The position numbers and the translations under genes were made by a program. DNA of 64,000 nucleotides from Elusimicrobiota bacterium. Lineage in GTDB: Bacteria > Elusimicrobiota > Elusimicrobia > UBA1565 > UBA9628. The notes under the pieces are model-generated. The model saw only the letters and a list, made by a program, of their open reading frames with translations. It was not told where the DNA came from and ran no database searches. This document shows, one piece after another, positions 23,986-33,361 of the stretch; position 1 is the first letter of the stretch, and each line of letters opens with the position of its first letter. Where the stretch lies: contig JAPLKL010000045.1 in NCBI GenBank assembly GCA_026388095.1, positions 62,001 to 126,000 on the forward strand, written 5' to 3'.

Positions 23986-25248
23986 TCAGCGGGCCGAAGC
24001 CGCGGCCGAGCCCGCGGCCAGGCCTGAAGCCCAGGCGAAGTGGAGGTTGTAGCCGCCGCTGTCGCCGTCCACGTCGAGCATCTCGCCCGTGAGGTGGAGC
24101 CCCGCGGCTTTGCGCGAGGCGAAGCCGCGCGGGTCCACCTCGTCGGCGCTCACCCCGCCGGCCGTGACCATGGCCTCGTTCCAGCCGCGGGCTCCGGCCA
24201 CTTCGAAGCGCCAGTCCTGCAGGAAGACCGCCAGCCGCTCGCAGGCGTCGCGGCCCAAGGAGTCCAGCGGGCGGTTCGCGTCCCAGCCCAACGAATCGAT
24301 GATCGCCCCGGCCAATTGGGCCGGGAACATCCCCAGGAAGAAATCCTTGAGGGGCCGCTTCGGGCGGCCGGCCCAGCGGCCGATGACCAGCGCGCGCAGG
24401 CCCTGCGGGGTGAACTCAGGGAAGAGGTCGAGGCTGCCCGCCACCGGCCCCTTGGCCAAAGCCTGGACCGCCTCGCGGCTTACGTCCAAGGCCGCGGGCC
24501 CGGAGAGGCCGTAGTCCGTGAACAGGACCTCGCCCCGGCTGCGGCAGAGCTCGCGCTGGCCGCCCAACACGCGCAGGCCGGCCTCCACGCGCAGGCCGTG
24601 CAAACGCTTGACCGCGTTGTCCTTGACGAGCAGCGGGACCAAGGCCGGCGAGAGCCCGGTCACTGAGTGACCCAAGGACTTGGCCAAGCCATAGCCGTTC
24701 TCGCCGCCGCCGAGCTGGGGGTAGGAGGCCCCGCCGCAGGCCAGGATGAGCCGGTCGCAGCCCAGCTTTTCGGGGCCGAGAGCCTGGGCCGCTGGCGCGT
24801 CCTTCTTCCAGGGCACGGCCGCGGTCGTGATGATGAAGCTGACTCCCTCGCGCTCGACGGCCGCGGCCTCGGTGCCGAGCCGGACCGTCACGCCCAAGCG
24901 TTCCAGTTCCGCCTTGAGCACGTCGAGCACCGCGTGGGCTTTGCCGCACCTGGGGAATATCCTCCCGTCCGGTTCTGTGACGGTCAGGAGACCCAGTTCC
25001 GAGAAGAACCGGTCCGTCTTGAAGCGCGAGAGGGCCTCGCGGATGAAGGCGGGCTTGGCGCCGTGGTAGCGCTCCAGGGCCATGCGGCTGTTGCCGAGGT
25101 TGCAGCGGCCGCCGCCGCTGGCCAGGATCTTGCGGCCCAAGGAGTGCCCGCGCTCCAGGAGCGTGACCTGGGCCGTGCTCCGGCCCGCGGCTATGGCCGC
25201 GGCCAGGCCCGAGGCTCCGGCTCCGACGATGATGACCCGGTGGCCCAT
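23986..25248 (-). CDS. HI0933-family NAD(P)/FAD-dependent oxidoreductase
   Basis: 420 residues. IVGAGASGLAAA (about 6-17) is the FAD dinucleotide fold; SGGGRCN near residue 48 and LACGGASYPQLGG in the middle are hallmarks of the HI0933/YhiN flavoproteins; TAGGVSADEVDP and GEMLDVDGDSGGYNLHFA close the family pattern. Start ATG at 25248 lies in a TGATG overlap with the upstream gene. The reaction of this family is not well defined. Confidence 0.88.
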   Translation of the reverse strand: MGHRVIIVGAGASGLAAAIAAGRSTAQVTLLERGHSLGRKILASGGGRCNLGNSRMALERYHGAKPAFIREALSRFKTDRFFSELGLLTVTEPDGRIFPRCGKAHAVLDVLKAELERLGVTVRLGTEAAAVEREGVSFIITTAAVPWKKDAPAAQALGPEKLGCDRLILACGGASYPQLGGGENGYGLAKSLGHSVTGLSPALVPLLVKDNAVKRLHGLRVEAGLRVLGGQRELCRSRGEVLFTDYGLSGPAALDVSREAVQALAKGPVAGSLDLFPEFTPQGLRALVIGRWAGRPKRPLKDFFLGMFPAQLAGAIIDSLGWDANRPLDSLGRDACERLAVFLQDWRFEVAGARGWNEAMVTAGGVSADEVDPRGFASRKAAGLHLTGEMLDVDGDSGGYNLHFAWASGLAAGSAAASAR

Positions 25249-26036
25249 CACTTCGCCGGCGGCGGCGGGGGCAGGGCCGGCCAGACCATCTTCTCGGGGT
25301 GTACCGTAGGGGCGCAGCGCGTATAGAACTTGCCCTTGAACCAAAGGGCCACGTCCACGAAGTCGATGTAGTCGCGGTAGACCCGGACCATGGCGTCGCA
25401 GTTCTCGTCCGGGTCGCCCCCTGGGTCCGCCAACGTGTACTTGGCCAGACCCTCGCACACGGTCTGCTGGATCTTGGCGATATTGGTCTGGATCTCGAGC
25501 GGGATCCTGTTATAGCCCACGCCGACGCTTCCGGCGGGCGCGCCGGTCTCGGCCCTGGGTGGGTCGTAGGGACAGCCGGCCGAGTTGGCCAAGGCGCGGC
25601 CCATGCGGCGGCAGGCCCAGACCAGGTCCCGCCCCTCGAATTCGGCCATCGCGCAGCAGTTGCCGTCTTGGGTCAGGCCCGAGTTGAACCAGTGCCGGTA
25701 TTGGTTGCTCTCCGCGGGGAAGGGTTTGGTGTTGGGCGGGCGGTGGCGGGCCGGGGTGTCCGGGCCCTGCTCGCACTGGACGAACGCGGGACCCAGCTTC
25801 TCCTCGTCCCCTGGCCGGACCGGTATGCCGCCGCTGGAGCCGCCTTTCCAAATCCCGGAATAGGGCTTGGTCCCTTCGGGAGCGCCGGTCTGGCCGGAGG
25901 GGTTCTCTCCCGGCTGGGTGTCGCTGCTGTTCTCGGCTGAGTATTCGGTCTGCTCGGCCGGCTGCTCTTCCTCCTGGGCCCTGGCTGAAGGCGCCAGGCA
26001 CAACATCGCGGCCAGGAAGGCCGGCAGGGCCCTCAT
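25248..26036 (-). CDS. Secreted Cys-containing protein of unknown function
   Basis: 262 residues with a signal peptide (MRALPAFLAAMLCLAPSARA). A Glu/Ser/Pro-rich low-complexity segment (22-75) precedes a domain with several Cys (FVQCEQG, GNCCAMAEF, VWACRRMG, AGCPYD, TVCEG, ENCDAM, TRCAP) that probably form disulphides. Translationally coupled to the molybdoenzyme gene upstream (ATGA) and to the flavoprotein gene downstream (TGATG). No family recognised. Confidence 0.7.
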   Translation of the reverse strand: MRALPAFLAAMLCLAPSARAQEEEQPAEQTEYSAENSSDTQPGENPSGQTGAPEGTKPYSGIWKGGSSGGIPVRPGDEEKLGPAFVQCEQGPDTPARHRPPNTKPFPAESNQYRHWFNSGLTQDGNCCAMAEFEGRDLVWACRRMGRALANSAGCPYDPPRAETGAPAGSVGVGYNRIPLEIQTNIAKIQQTVCEGLAKYTLADPGGDPDENCDAMVRVYRDYIDFVDVALWFKGKFYTRCAPTVHPEKMVWPALPPPPPAK

Positions 26037-28483
26037 GACCGCCGGGCCTTGCGCAGGGCCAGCGCGACCTTCTCGGCCGTGATGGGCATGGTCTTGATGC
26101 GGATGCCCACGGCGTCCTCCACCGCGTTGGCCACCATGGAGGCGGCCGGGATCATGGTGTGCTCGCCCACGCCGCGCGCGCCGTAAGGGCCGTCCGGCTG
26201 GGCGGCCTCGATGATGATGGGCACCACCTCCTCCGGCATGTCGAGCGCCGTGGGGATCTTGTAGTCCGAGAAGTTGGCGTTGAGGAGGCGCCCCTTGGCG
26301 TCGAAGCGCATGTCCTCGTAGAGCACCGTGGCCAGGCCCTGCAGCATGCCGCCCGTGACCTGGCCTTTGATGAGCTCGGGATTGAGGGCCTTTCCCACGT
26401 CGGCGGCCAGCACGGCTTTGAGGACCTTCATCTTGCCGGTCTGCTTGTCGATCTCCAGGATGATGCCGCCCGCGCCCGTGGTGTAGTGCACGTTGGGGTG
26501 CCCGCCTTGCCCGGTCTCGGGGTTGGAGATGGCGGAGGCGAACTCGGGCATGAACATGCCGTGGCCCATGACCGGGCCGCCCTTGAAGGTGTGGTCCGCC
26601 GCCTCTATGCCGGTGATGACGAAGTCCTTGAAGGGCAGCTTCCAGCCTTTGTGCGTGCGGCACTTGACGCACTCGTCTTCCAGATAGAGGTGGTCCTTCT
26701 CCATGTGCAGGGTCCTCTGCACGGTGGCGAAGATCTGCTCGCGCGCGTCCAAGGCCGCCTTCTTGACCGCGTTGCCGCAGCCCCAGGTGACGTGGGAGCC
26801 CACGGTCTGCCACTCGTAGGGGTTGCGGTCCGTGTCCGGGGTCTCGACGCGGATCTTGGAGACCGGGACGGTGAGCACCTCCGAGGCGACCTGGGCCATG
26901 ACCGTGAGCAGCCCCTGGCCGAGCTCCATGCCGGAGACCAGCAGGTTGATGCTGCCGTCCTCGTTGAATTTCAAGAAAGCCGAGGAGGATGCGTTGGGCG
27001 GCATGGCCGGCGCCTTCCAGTACAAGACCAAGGCCTTGCCGATGGCCTTGTGGGGGTCCTTGGAGACTTCCTTCTTGCCCCAGCGGATCTCGACCGCGGT
27101 CCGGCCGATGGCTTCCTGGATGCCGGTGGGGTTCATGGTCGCGCCGTAGGGCAGGATATCGCCTTCCTTGATGGCGTTCTTGCGGCGCATGGCCACAGGG
27201 TCCAGCTTGAGCTTGCGCGCGACCTGGGTGATGTGGGACTCCAGGCCGAAGCCGAACTCGGAGTAGCCGAAGCCGCGGTACGGGCCGCCGGGCGGCAGGT
27301 TCGTGTACATGCAGACCGAGTCGATCTTGAGATTGGGGACCTTGTAGGGGCCGGTGGCGGAGAGGCCGGCGGCGTTGACCACGTTGGCGCCGTATTCGAC
27401 GTAGGCGCCCGCGTCCCAGTAGATGTCGTGCTCGAGCGCGGTGATGGTCCCGTCCTTCTTGACGCCCATCTTGAGCTTGGAGACCACGCCCTGGCGCTGG
27501 TAGGTGTTGTAGAACTCCTGGGCGCGGTTCCACATGATCTTGACCGGGTGGCCCTTGACCGTGGTGGCCAGGGCCGCGCCCAGGATCTCCATGGACACGC
27601 CGGCCTTGCCGCCGAAGCCGCCGCCGATGTAGGGGGTGATGACCCGGACGTCCTTGTGCGTGATGCCCAAAGGCGCCAGGGCCTCGGCGAAGCCGTGGCG
27701 TTGGGTGTAGGGCGACTGCGAGGCGGTCCACACGGTGAGGCGGCCGGAGGCGTCGTAAAGGCCGACCGCGCCGTGGACCTCTATGGAGCAGTGGGCGTAG
27801 CGGGGCACGGTGTAGGTGTCCTCGAAGACGAGGTCCGCGGCCTTGAAGCCCGCCTCCGCGTCGCCCTTGCGGATCTTGCGCCAGTGGGCGATGTTGGTGC
27901 CGGCCTTGGGGAAGAACCAGGGCACGTGCTGGTAGCGGCCGAGGTCGGGGTGGATGAGGGTGGCCTTCTTGCCCAGGGCGGTCATGGGGTCGAGCATGGG
28001 GGTGAGCTCTTCGTAGTCGACCTTGACCAAAGCGGCGGCTTTCTTGGCGGTCTTGGGGTCCCAGGCGATGACCGCGGCCACCTGCTCGCCGACGAAGCGC
28101 ACGCGGTCCTGGGCGAAGATGTGGCGGTCCTTCATGTACAGCCCGAACACGTAGGGGAAATCCTTGCCGGTGACGACCTTGACCACGCCCTGGACCTTGA
28201 GGGCCGCCGAGGCGTCGATCCCCTTGATCTTGGCGTGGGCGTAAGGGCTCTCCACGATGCAGGCGTAGAGGAGCTTGGGGCCGAACTCGATGTCGTCTAC
28301 GAACTGGGCCGCGCCCATGACTTTTTCCAGGCCGTCGATGCGGGGCACGGAGTGGCCCACGCTCTTGTATTCGCGGTCGGCGGGGTGGCGGAGGCGCTCG
28401 CCGAGCTTGAGCTGGTCCGTGACGGTCTTGTGGCCGTTGCCGTTGTGGTGCTTCGGCTTGTGGATGAGCTTGGATTTGTCCAT
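26033..28483 (-). CDS. Xanthine-dehydrogenase-family molybdopterin-binding subunit
   Basis: 816 residues, normal for the large subunit of molybdenum hydroxylases. A Lys/His-rich N-terminal ~25 residues precede the a/b hammerhead (VPRIDGLEKVMGAAQFVDD); GGGFGGK and PPGGPYRGFGYSE are cofactor-binding signatures; GARGVGEH near the C-terminus carries the catalytic Glu. No AYxCSFR (CO dehydrogenase) loop is present. The FAD and [2Fe-2S] partner subunits are not adjacent, which is unusual. No signal peptide. Upstream lies a ~475-bp region of inverted repeats. Confidence 0.88.
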   Translation of the reverse strand: MDKSKLIHKPKHHNGNGHKTVTDQLKLGERLRHPADREYKSVGHSVPRIDGLEKVMGAAQFVDDIEFGPKLLYACIVESPYAHAKIKGIDASAALKVQGVVKVVTGKDFPYVFGLYMKDRHIFAQDRVRFVGEQVAAVIAWDPKTAKKAAALVKVDYEELTPMLDPMTALGKKATLIHPDLGRYQHVPWFFPKAGTNIAHWRKIRKGDAEAGFKAADLVFEDTYTVPRYAHCSIEVHGAVGLYDASGRLTVWTASQSPYTQRHGFAEALAPLGITHKDVRVITPYIGGGFGGKAGVSMEILGAALATTVKGHPVKIMWNRAQEFYNTYQRQGVVSKLKMGVKKDGTITALEHDIYWDAGAYVEYGANVVNAAGLSATGPYKVPNLKIDSVCMYTNLPPGGPYRGFGYSEFGFGLESHITQVARKLKLDPVAMRRKNAIKEGDILPYGATMNPTGIQEAIGRTAVEIRWGKKEVSKDPHKAIGKALVLYWKAPAMPPNASSSAFLKFNEDGSINLLVSGMELGQGLLTVMAQVASEVLTVPVSKIRVETPDTDRNPYEWQTVGSHVTWGCGNAVKKAALDAREQIFATVQRTLHMEKDHLYLEDECVKCRTHKGWKLPFKDFVITGIEAADHTFKGGPVMGHGMFMPEFASAISNPETGQGGHPNVHYTTGAGGIILEIDKQTGKMKVLKAVLAADVGKALNPELIKGQVTGGMLQGLATVLYEDMRFDAKGRLLNANFSDYKIPTALDMPEEVVPIIIEAAQPDGPYGARGVGEHTMIPAASMVANAVEDAVGIRIKTMPITAEKVALALRKARRS

Positions 28484-28550
28484 GGGTCCCCCGGATTACT
28501 AAGGCGAAAGTTCAAGCCGATTCTAGCACTTTGCGGGGGCCGCAGAATCG

Positions 28551-28909
28551 GTCGGGTGCGCCGAAAATTTGCAGGTAGCCGCCAGACCGGGCGCCCGGAA
28601 TTGCGCGCCCGGCAATCTCCCGTGGGGGTCCCTCCCTTGGTCCGTTGCTTTTCTGCAACTTCTCTACCCAACGCAGCGATATAGGGCATCTATTCCAAAC
28701 GGTGTTGTTTTGGAGCAACGGACCAAGGGAGGCAAGGCTCGGCGGGTGGGAACTTTTTCGGGGGTCATCTCGTAAGAAAAGTATGGATTCTCAAGGGACG
28801 GTGCGTCGCATGGCGACATCGCTCAAAGAGTTGCGGCTGGACCGCGGAATCTCCCAGCGGCAGCTTGCCGATCATGCCGGCTACCTAAAAATCTTCGGCG
28901 CACCCGATC
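28551..28909. repeat. Nested inverted repeats between the XDH-type gene and pgi
   Basis: The intergenic stretch 28484-28959 holds two inverted-repeat pairs. Outer: about 28551-28580 against 28876-28909 (core TCGGGTGCGCCGAA and AGGTAGCCG, few mismatches). Inner: a perfect 18-bp pair at 28631-28648 and 28715-28732 (CCTCCCTTGGTCCGTTGC). Both outer arms can encode GYLxIFGAPDR on opposite strands. It may be a decayed small mobile element or a duplicated regulator region. Confidence 0.65.
28783..28884 (+). pseudogene. N-terminal fragment of an XRE-type HTH regulator
   Basis: From the ATG at 28783 the frame reads [18 protein letters not shown] then [16 protein letters not shown], which is the first part of an XRE helix-turn-helix (Q-R-Q-L-A). 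The domain then stops being recognisable at the outer inverted-repeat arm. The frame runs open into pgi, but the two are unrelated and pgi starts at its own Met. GGAAC (28749-28753) and CGTA (28771-28774) precede it. Confidence 0.5.
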
Positions 28910-28922
28910 GGTCCGCCTGCTC

Positions 28923-28952
28923 TTGCAGGCCCGGGCGGCGAAGGTGTATGCT
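28923..28952 (+). promoter_or_regulatory. Probable leaderless promoter of pgi
   Basis: TTGCAG (28923-28928), 18-bp spacer, TATGCT (28947-28952), 7 nt, then ATG at 28960. The -10 box is imperfect, but the geometry is the same as at 18079 and 33056. No Shine-Dalgarno sequence lies before the ATG. Confidence 0.5.
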
Positions 28953-28959
28953 CCGGGAC

Positions 28960-30600
28960 ATGACGACCACCAGCCAGCCGCTGACCAAACGCAAGGCCTG
29001 GAGGGCGCTCGCCGCCCACCATAAGAAGCTCGCGCCGGCCCACCTGCGCGAGCTCTTCGCCGACGACCCCCGACGGGGAGAGCGCCTCACGCTCGAAGCC
29101 GCAGGCCTGTTCCTTGACTATTCCAAGAACCGCGTCACGGACCAGACCCTTGGCCTGCTGGTCCAACTGGCCGAGGAATCCGGCCTGCGCGGGCGCATCG
29201 ACGCCATGTTCGGCGGCGAGAAGATCAACTCCACCGAGGGCCGCGCCGTCCTGCACACGGCCCTGCGCGCGCCCAAAGGCGCCTCCATCATCGTAGACGG
29301 CAAGGACGTGGTGCCCGAGGTCCATGCCGTGCTCGAGCGCATGGCCGCCTTCTGCGAGCTGGTGCGCGGCGGCGGCTGGAAAGGACACACCGGCAAGCGC
29401 ATCAAGAACATCGTCAACATCGGCATCGGCGGCTCCGACCTCGGTCCCGTCATGGCTTATGAGGCCCTGCGCCACTACAGCGAGCGCGGCCTCGCCTTCC
29501 GGTTCGTCTCGAACGTGGACGGCATCGACTTCGTGGAGGCGGTCCGCGGCCTGGACCCCGCCGAGACCCTGTTCATCGTCTCCTCCAAGACCTTCACCAC
29601 TTTGGAGACCATGACTAACGCTGAGGCCGCGCGGAGCTGGCTGCTCCGGGGCCTGGGCGGCGAGCGCGCCGCCGTGGCCAGGCATTTCGCGGCCGTCTCG
29701 ACCAACGCCGCCAAGGTCTCGGCCTTCGGCATAGACACGGCCAACATGTTCGGCTTCTGGGACTGGGTGGGAGGCCGCTACTCCATGGACTCGGCCATCG
29801 GGCTCTCCACCATGCTGGCCATCGGGCCGGAGCGCTTCCGCGCCCTGCTGGCGGGCTTCCGCCGCATGGACGAGCATTTCCGCACCGCGCCTTTCGACCG
29901 GAACCTGCCGGTCCTCATGGGCCTGCTCGCGGTCTGGTACTCGGACTTCTTCGGCAGCCAGACCATCGCGGTCCTGCCCTACGAGCAGTACCTCAAGCGC
30001 TTCCCGGCCTACCTCCAGCAACTGACCATGGAAAGCAACGGCAAGAGCGTCACGCTCGGAGGCAAGCCGGTCGCCTGCGACACCGGCGCGGTGTATTGGG
30101 GCGAGCCCGGGACCAACGGCCAGCACTCCTTCTACCAGCTCATCCACCAGGGCACGCGCCTGATCCCCTGCGACTTCATCGCCTTCGGCCAGGCCCTGAC
30201 CCCGCTGGGGCGCGCCCATGACCTGCTGCTGGCCAACATGCTCGCCCAGGCCGAGGCGCTGGCTTTCGGCAAGACCTTGGCGGAGGTCAAGGCCGAAGGC
30301 ACGCCGGACTGGCTCGCGCCGCACCGGGTCTTCGCGGGCAACCGCCCGTCCAACGTCATCCTGGCCGAGCGGCTCACCCCGGAGGCTCTCGGGGCCTTGG
30401 TCGCGCTCTACGAGCACAGCGTGTTCACCCAGGGCGCGGTCTGGGACATCAACCCCTTCGACCAGTGGGGCGTGGAGCTGGGCAAAGCCCTGGCGACGCG
30501 CATCATCCCGGAGCTCGAGGCCGCGGCCGCCCTGGAGCTCGGGCACGACAGCTCGACCAACAGCCTGATCCGGCGCTGCCGGCTGATGAAAGGAGCCTGA
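28960..30600 (+). CDS. pgi: Glucose-6-phosphate isomerase
   Basis: 546 residues, full length for the long bacterial enzyme. It interconverts glucose-6-P and fructose-6-P in glycolysis and gluconeogenesis. Visible signatures: [20 protein letters not shown], the ESNGK active-site region with catalytic Glu, [18 protein letters not shown] and [12 protein letters not shown] near the end. The ATG at 28960 begins [14 protein letters not shown], the expected N-terminus; an in-frame extension to 28645 is rejected because it runs through the inverted repeats and the HTH fragment. The next gene begins 2 bp after its stop codon. Confidence 0.96.
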   Translation: MTTTSQPLTKRKAWRALAAHHKKLAPAHLRELFADDPRRGERLTLEAAGLFLDYSKNRVTDQTLGLLVQLAEESGLRGRIDAMFGGEKINSTEGRAVLHTALRAPKGASIIVDGKDVVPEVHAVLERMAAFCELVRGGGWKGHTGKRIKNIVNIGIGGSDLGPVMAYEALRHYSERGLAFRFVSNVDGIDFVEAVRGLDPAETLFIVSSKTFTTLETMTNAEAARSWLLRGLGGERAAVARHFAAVSTNAAKVSAFGIDTANMFGFWDWVGGRYSMDSAIGLSTMLAIGPERFRALLAGFRRMDEHFRTAPFDRNLPVLMGLLAVWYSDFFGSQTIAVLPYEQYLKRFPAYLQQLTMESNGKSVTLGGKPVACDTGAVYWGEPGTNGQHSFYQLIHQGTRLIPCDFIAFGQALTPLGRAHDLLLANMLAQAEALAFGKTLAEVKAEGTPDWLAPHRVFAGNRPSNVILAERLTPEALGALVALYEHSVFTQGAVWDINPFDQWGVELGKALATRIIPELEAAAALELGHDSSTNSLIRRCRLMKGA

Positions 30601-30601
30601 C

Positions 30602-33034
30602 ATGAAACGCCAGCCTGCCCTCGTCGTCCTCTTTTGCTCCGCGTTCGTCTTCGGCCCGCTGTCTGCGGCGCGCGCCGAGACCCTCTACCAGAAGCCGCCC
30701 CAGGAGGTCCTCGACGTGCTGCACGCGCCGGCCGCGCCCGACGCGGTCATCAGCCCCACGCGCGACGCCATGCTCCTGGCCGCGCCCGTGCGCCATCCCT
30801 CCATAGCCTATGTCGCCGAGCCCATGCTGAAGCTGGCGGGAGTGCGCATCATCCCGCGCACCCGGCGGCTGCAGGATTCCCGCTACTGGAGCGCCTTGAG
30901 CCTGGTCGCCCTGCCCGGCGGCGCGGCGCGCGCCGTGAGCCTGCCCGTAGACGCCAAGGTCGGGCTCCCGTCCTGGAGCGCGGACGGCAAGCGCTTCGCT
31001 TTCATCAACATGGGCGCGGACAGCGTCGAGCTCTGGGTGGGCGACGCGGCCTCGGCCCAGGCCCGCCGCATCGCGGGCGTGCGCCTCAACCCCTTCCTCG
31101 GCGCGCCCCTGCTGTGGCTGCCGGACCAGAAGACCTTGCTCGTGCGCGCCGTGCCCGAGGGCCAAGGCGCGCCTCCGGCGCAGGACGCGGCGCCGCGCGG
31201 GCCGTCCGTCCAGGAGACCTCCGGCCAGAAGGGCGCCAGCAGCACCTACGAGGTGCGCGACGTGCTCAAGAGCCCCAAGGACGAGGAGCTCTTCGACTAC
31301 TACGCGGCCGCCCAACTTCTGCTGGTGGACGCGGAGAGCGGCCGGGTCACGCCTTTGGGCAAGCCCGGCCTCTATGCCGGCGTCTCGCCTGCGCCGGACG
31401 GCCATCTTCTGGTGGTCACCATCCACCGGCCCTATTCCTACCTCACCACGGCCGAGCGCTTCCCCCGGGAGGTGGACATCTGGGACAGCTCCGGGACGCT
31501 GGTGCATCACCTGGCCTCGGTCCCTCTGGCCGACCGCGTGCCTATCTGGGGCGTGCGCACCGGGCCGCGCGATTTCACCTGGCGCGCCTGCGAGCCAGCG
31601 TCCGTGGTCTGGACCGAGGCCCTCGACGGCGGCGACTGGAAGACGCAGGTCCCGCAGCGCGACCGCCTCATGATGCTCAAAGCGCCCTTCACAGGGGAGC
31701 CGGCCGAGGTCCTGCGGGTCAGGGACCGCGTGGAGCATATCTTCTGGGGCGAGCGCCGCGGCCTGGCGCTGGTCCTGAGCGCCGACCCCATCAAGCACTG
31801 GACCCAGACCCACGCGGCGGACTTCGACGACCCCCAGCCGGCCGCGCGCCTGATCTGGGACATGTCCAGCGACGAGGCCTACAACCATCCGGGCTGGCCG
31901 GTCATGAGGACCTTGCCCAACGGCATGCGGGCGGTGCTCCAGGACCGGGACTCCATCTATCTCGACGGCCAGGGCGCCTCGCCCGAGGGCGACCGGCCCT
32001 TCCTGGACCGGCTGGACCTCAAGACCCTCAAGACCGAGCGGCTCTTCCGCTGCGACCGTTCTTCCTACGAGGAGTTCTACGCCTGGCTCGACCTCAAGGC
32101 CGGGACCTTCCTGACCCGGCGCGAGAGCCCCCAGGACCCGCCGAACTTCTTCGTGCGGGACCTCAAGGGCAAGCTGACCCCGGTCACGCGCATGCCCGAC
32201 CCCGCGCCCCAGCTGCGCGGCATCACCAAGCGCCTGGTGACCTACAAGCGCGCCGACGGCGTGGACCTCTCCTTCACGCTCTACCTGCCCCCGGGCTACA
32301 AGGCGGGCACGCGCCTGCCCGCGATCGTGTGGGCCTACCCGCTCGACTACGCCGACCCCAAGATGGCGGGGCAGGTGACGGGCTCCACGCAGACCTTCAC
32401 CACCTTGGACTGGCCCCTGCACCTCTTCCCCCTGCTGGAGGGCTACGCGGTGCTGGACAATCCCCTCATGCCCGTGGTGGGCGACGCCAACAAGATCTAC
32501 GACACCTACATGGAGCAGTTGGTCGCCGGCGCCAAGGCCGCGGTGGACAAGGCGGTGGAGCTGGGCGTGGCGGACCGCGACCGCATCGGCATCACCGGGC
32601 ACAGCCACGGGGGCCTCATGACCGTCAACCTCCTGGCGCACTCGGACCTCTTCCGCGCGGGGGTGGCGCGCAGCGGGGCCTACAACCGCTCGCTGACCGC
32701 CTTCGGCTTCCAGAGCGAGCGGCGCACCCTGTGGGAGGCGCCGGAGGTCTACACCAAGGTCTCGCCCTTCTTCCACGCCGACGAGATCAAGTACCCGCTG
32801 CTGCTCATCCACGGCGAGCTGGATTCCAACCCGGGGACCGTGCCTCTGCAGTCGCAGCAGCTCTTCGAGGCGGTGCGCGGCAACGGCGGCACGGCGCGCC
32901 TGGTGATCCTGCCTTTCGAGTCGCACGGCTACCGCGCTATGGAGTCGACCGAGCAGGTGCTCTACGAGATGCTGGCCTGGTTCGACAAGTACGTCAAGAA
33001 CGCCGCGCCGCGCGCGGCCTTGAAAACCCCGTGA
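30602..33034 (+). CDS. Secreted S9-family serine peptidase (glutamyl-endopeptidase-like)
   Basis: 810 residues with a signal peptide (MKRQPALVVLFCSAFVFGPLSAARA). N-terminal beta-propeller (LPSWSADGKRFAFIN and similar strands), then an alpha/beta hydrolase domain: GHSHGG with nucleophile Ser668, HGELDSNPG carrying the Asp, and ESHGY carrying the His. The block SGAYNRSLTAFGFQ...RTLWEAPEVY...IHGE resembles the S9D glutamyl endopeptidases known from chloroplasts and bacteria. Start at 30602 follows an AAAGGAG site. Probably co-transcribed with pgi, with no obvious functional link. Confidence 0.85.
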   Translation: MKRQPALVVLFCSAFVFGPLSAARAETLYQKPPQEVLDVLHAPAAPDAVISPTRDAMLLAAPVRHPSIAYVAEPMLKLAGVRIIPRTRRLQDSRYWSALSLVALPGGAARAVSLPVDAKVGLPSWSADGKRFAFINMGADSVELWVGDAASAQARRIAGVRLNPFLGAPLLWLPDQKTLLVRAVPEGQGAPPAQDAAPRGPSVQETSGQKGASSTYEVRDVLKSPKDEELFDYYAAAQLLLVDAESGRVTPLGKPGLYAGVSPAPDGHLLVVTIHRPYSYLTTAERFPREVDIWDSSGTLVHHLASVPLADRVPIWGVRTGPRDFTWRACEPASVVWTEALDGGDWKTQVPQRDRLMMLKAPFTGEPAEVLRVRDRVEHIFWGERRGLALVLSADPIKHWTQTHAADFDDPQPAARLIWDMSSDEAYNHPGWPVMRTLPNGMRAVLQDRDSIYLDGQGASPEGDRPFLDRLDLKTLKTERLFRCDRSSYEEFYAWLDLKAGTFLTRRESPQDPPNFFVRDLKGKLTPVTRMPDPAPQLRGITKRLVTYKRADGVDLSFTLYLPPGYKAGTRLPAIVWAYPLDYADPKMAGQVTGSTQTFTTLDWPLHLFPLLEGYAVLDNPLMPVVGDANKIYDTYMEQLVAGAKAAVDKAVELGVADRDRIGITGHSHGGLMTVNLLAHSDLFRAGVARSGAYNRSLTAFGFQSERRTLWEAPEVYTKVSPFFHADEIKYPLLLIHGELDSNPGTVPLQSQQLFEAVRGNGGTARLVILPFESHGYRAMESTEQVLYEMLAWFDKYVKNAAPRAALKTP

Positions 33035-33048
33035 GCCTAGTCTATAAT
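33020..33048 (+). promoter_or_regulatory. Sigma70-type promoter, probably leaderless
   Basis: TTGAAA (33020-33025), 17-bp spacer, perfect TATAAT (33043-33048), 7 nt, ATG at 33056. It overlaps the last codons of the peptidase gene. Confidence 0.7.
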
Positions 33049-33055
33049 CTGACCT

Positions 33056-33361
33056 ATGGAAAAAACGGAACCCGCGGACATCGGCCGCAACGACCCCTGC
33101 CATTGCGGCTCGGGGAAGAAGTACAAGAAGTGCTGCGCGGCCAAGGACGAGGCCATGGAACGGGAAGCGCTGGACAAGAAATGGGCTGAAGCCGTCGAAA
33201 AGAAGAAGCACGAGGACCACCAAGCGGCGCAGCAGCAGGGCGAGGCGTCCCCGGCGCCGCGAGCCGTTCGCGCGCCGATGGTCCCGAAAGGCGCCGCGCC
33301 GAAGTTTCAGCCCTTCACGGGGCCGAAGGTCCGTCTGCCTCGGAAGTCCGGCGAAAGCTGA
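33056..33361 (+). CDS. SEC-C metal-binding motif protein
   Basis: 101 residues. [19 protein letters not shown] near the N-terminus is the zinc-binding SEC-C motif (C-x-C-x8-CC) best known from the SecA C-terminus. The rest is a charged, probably coiled-coil and disordered tail. Likely a small cytosolic protein; role unknown. It is convergent with the GspF-like gene, and their stops lie next to each other (33361/33362). Confidence 0.85.
   Translation: MEKTEPADIGRNDPCHCGSGKKYKKCCAAKDEAMEREALDKKWAEAVEKKKHEDHQAAQQQGEASPAPRAVRAPMVPKGAAPKFQPFTGPKVRLPRKSGES

Noticed and set aside
28645-28959. In-frame N-terminal extension of pgi including an HTH
   Set aside because: The frame is open by chance through inverted repeats and an XRE fragment; pgi has its expected N-terminus at 28960 and a promoter just before it.
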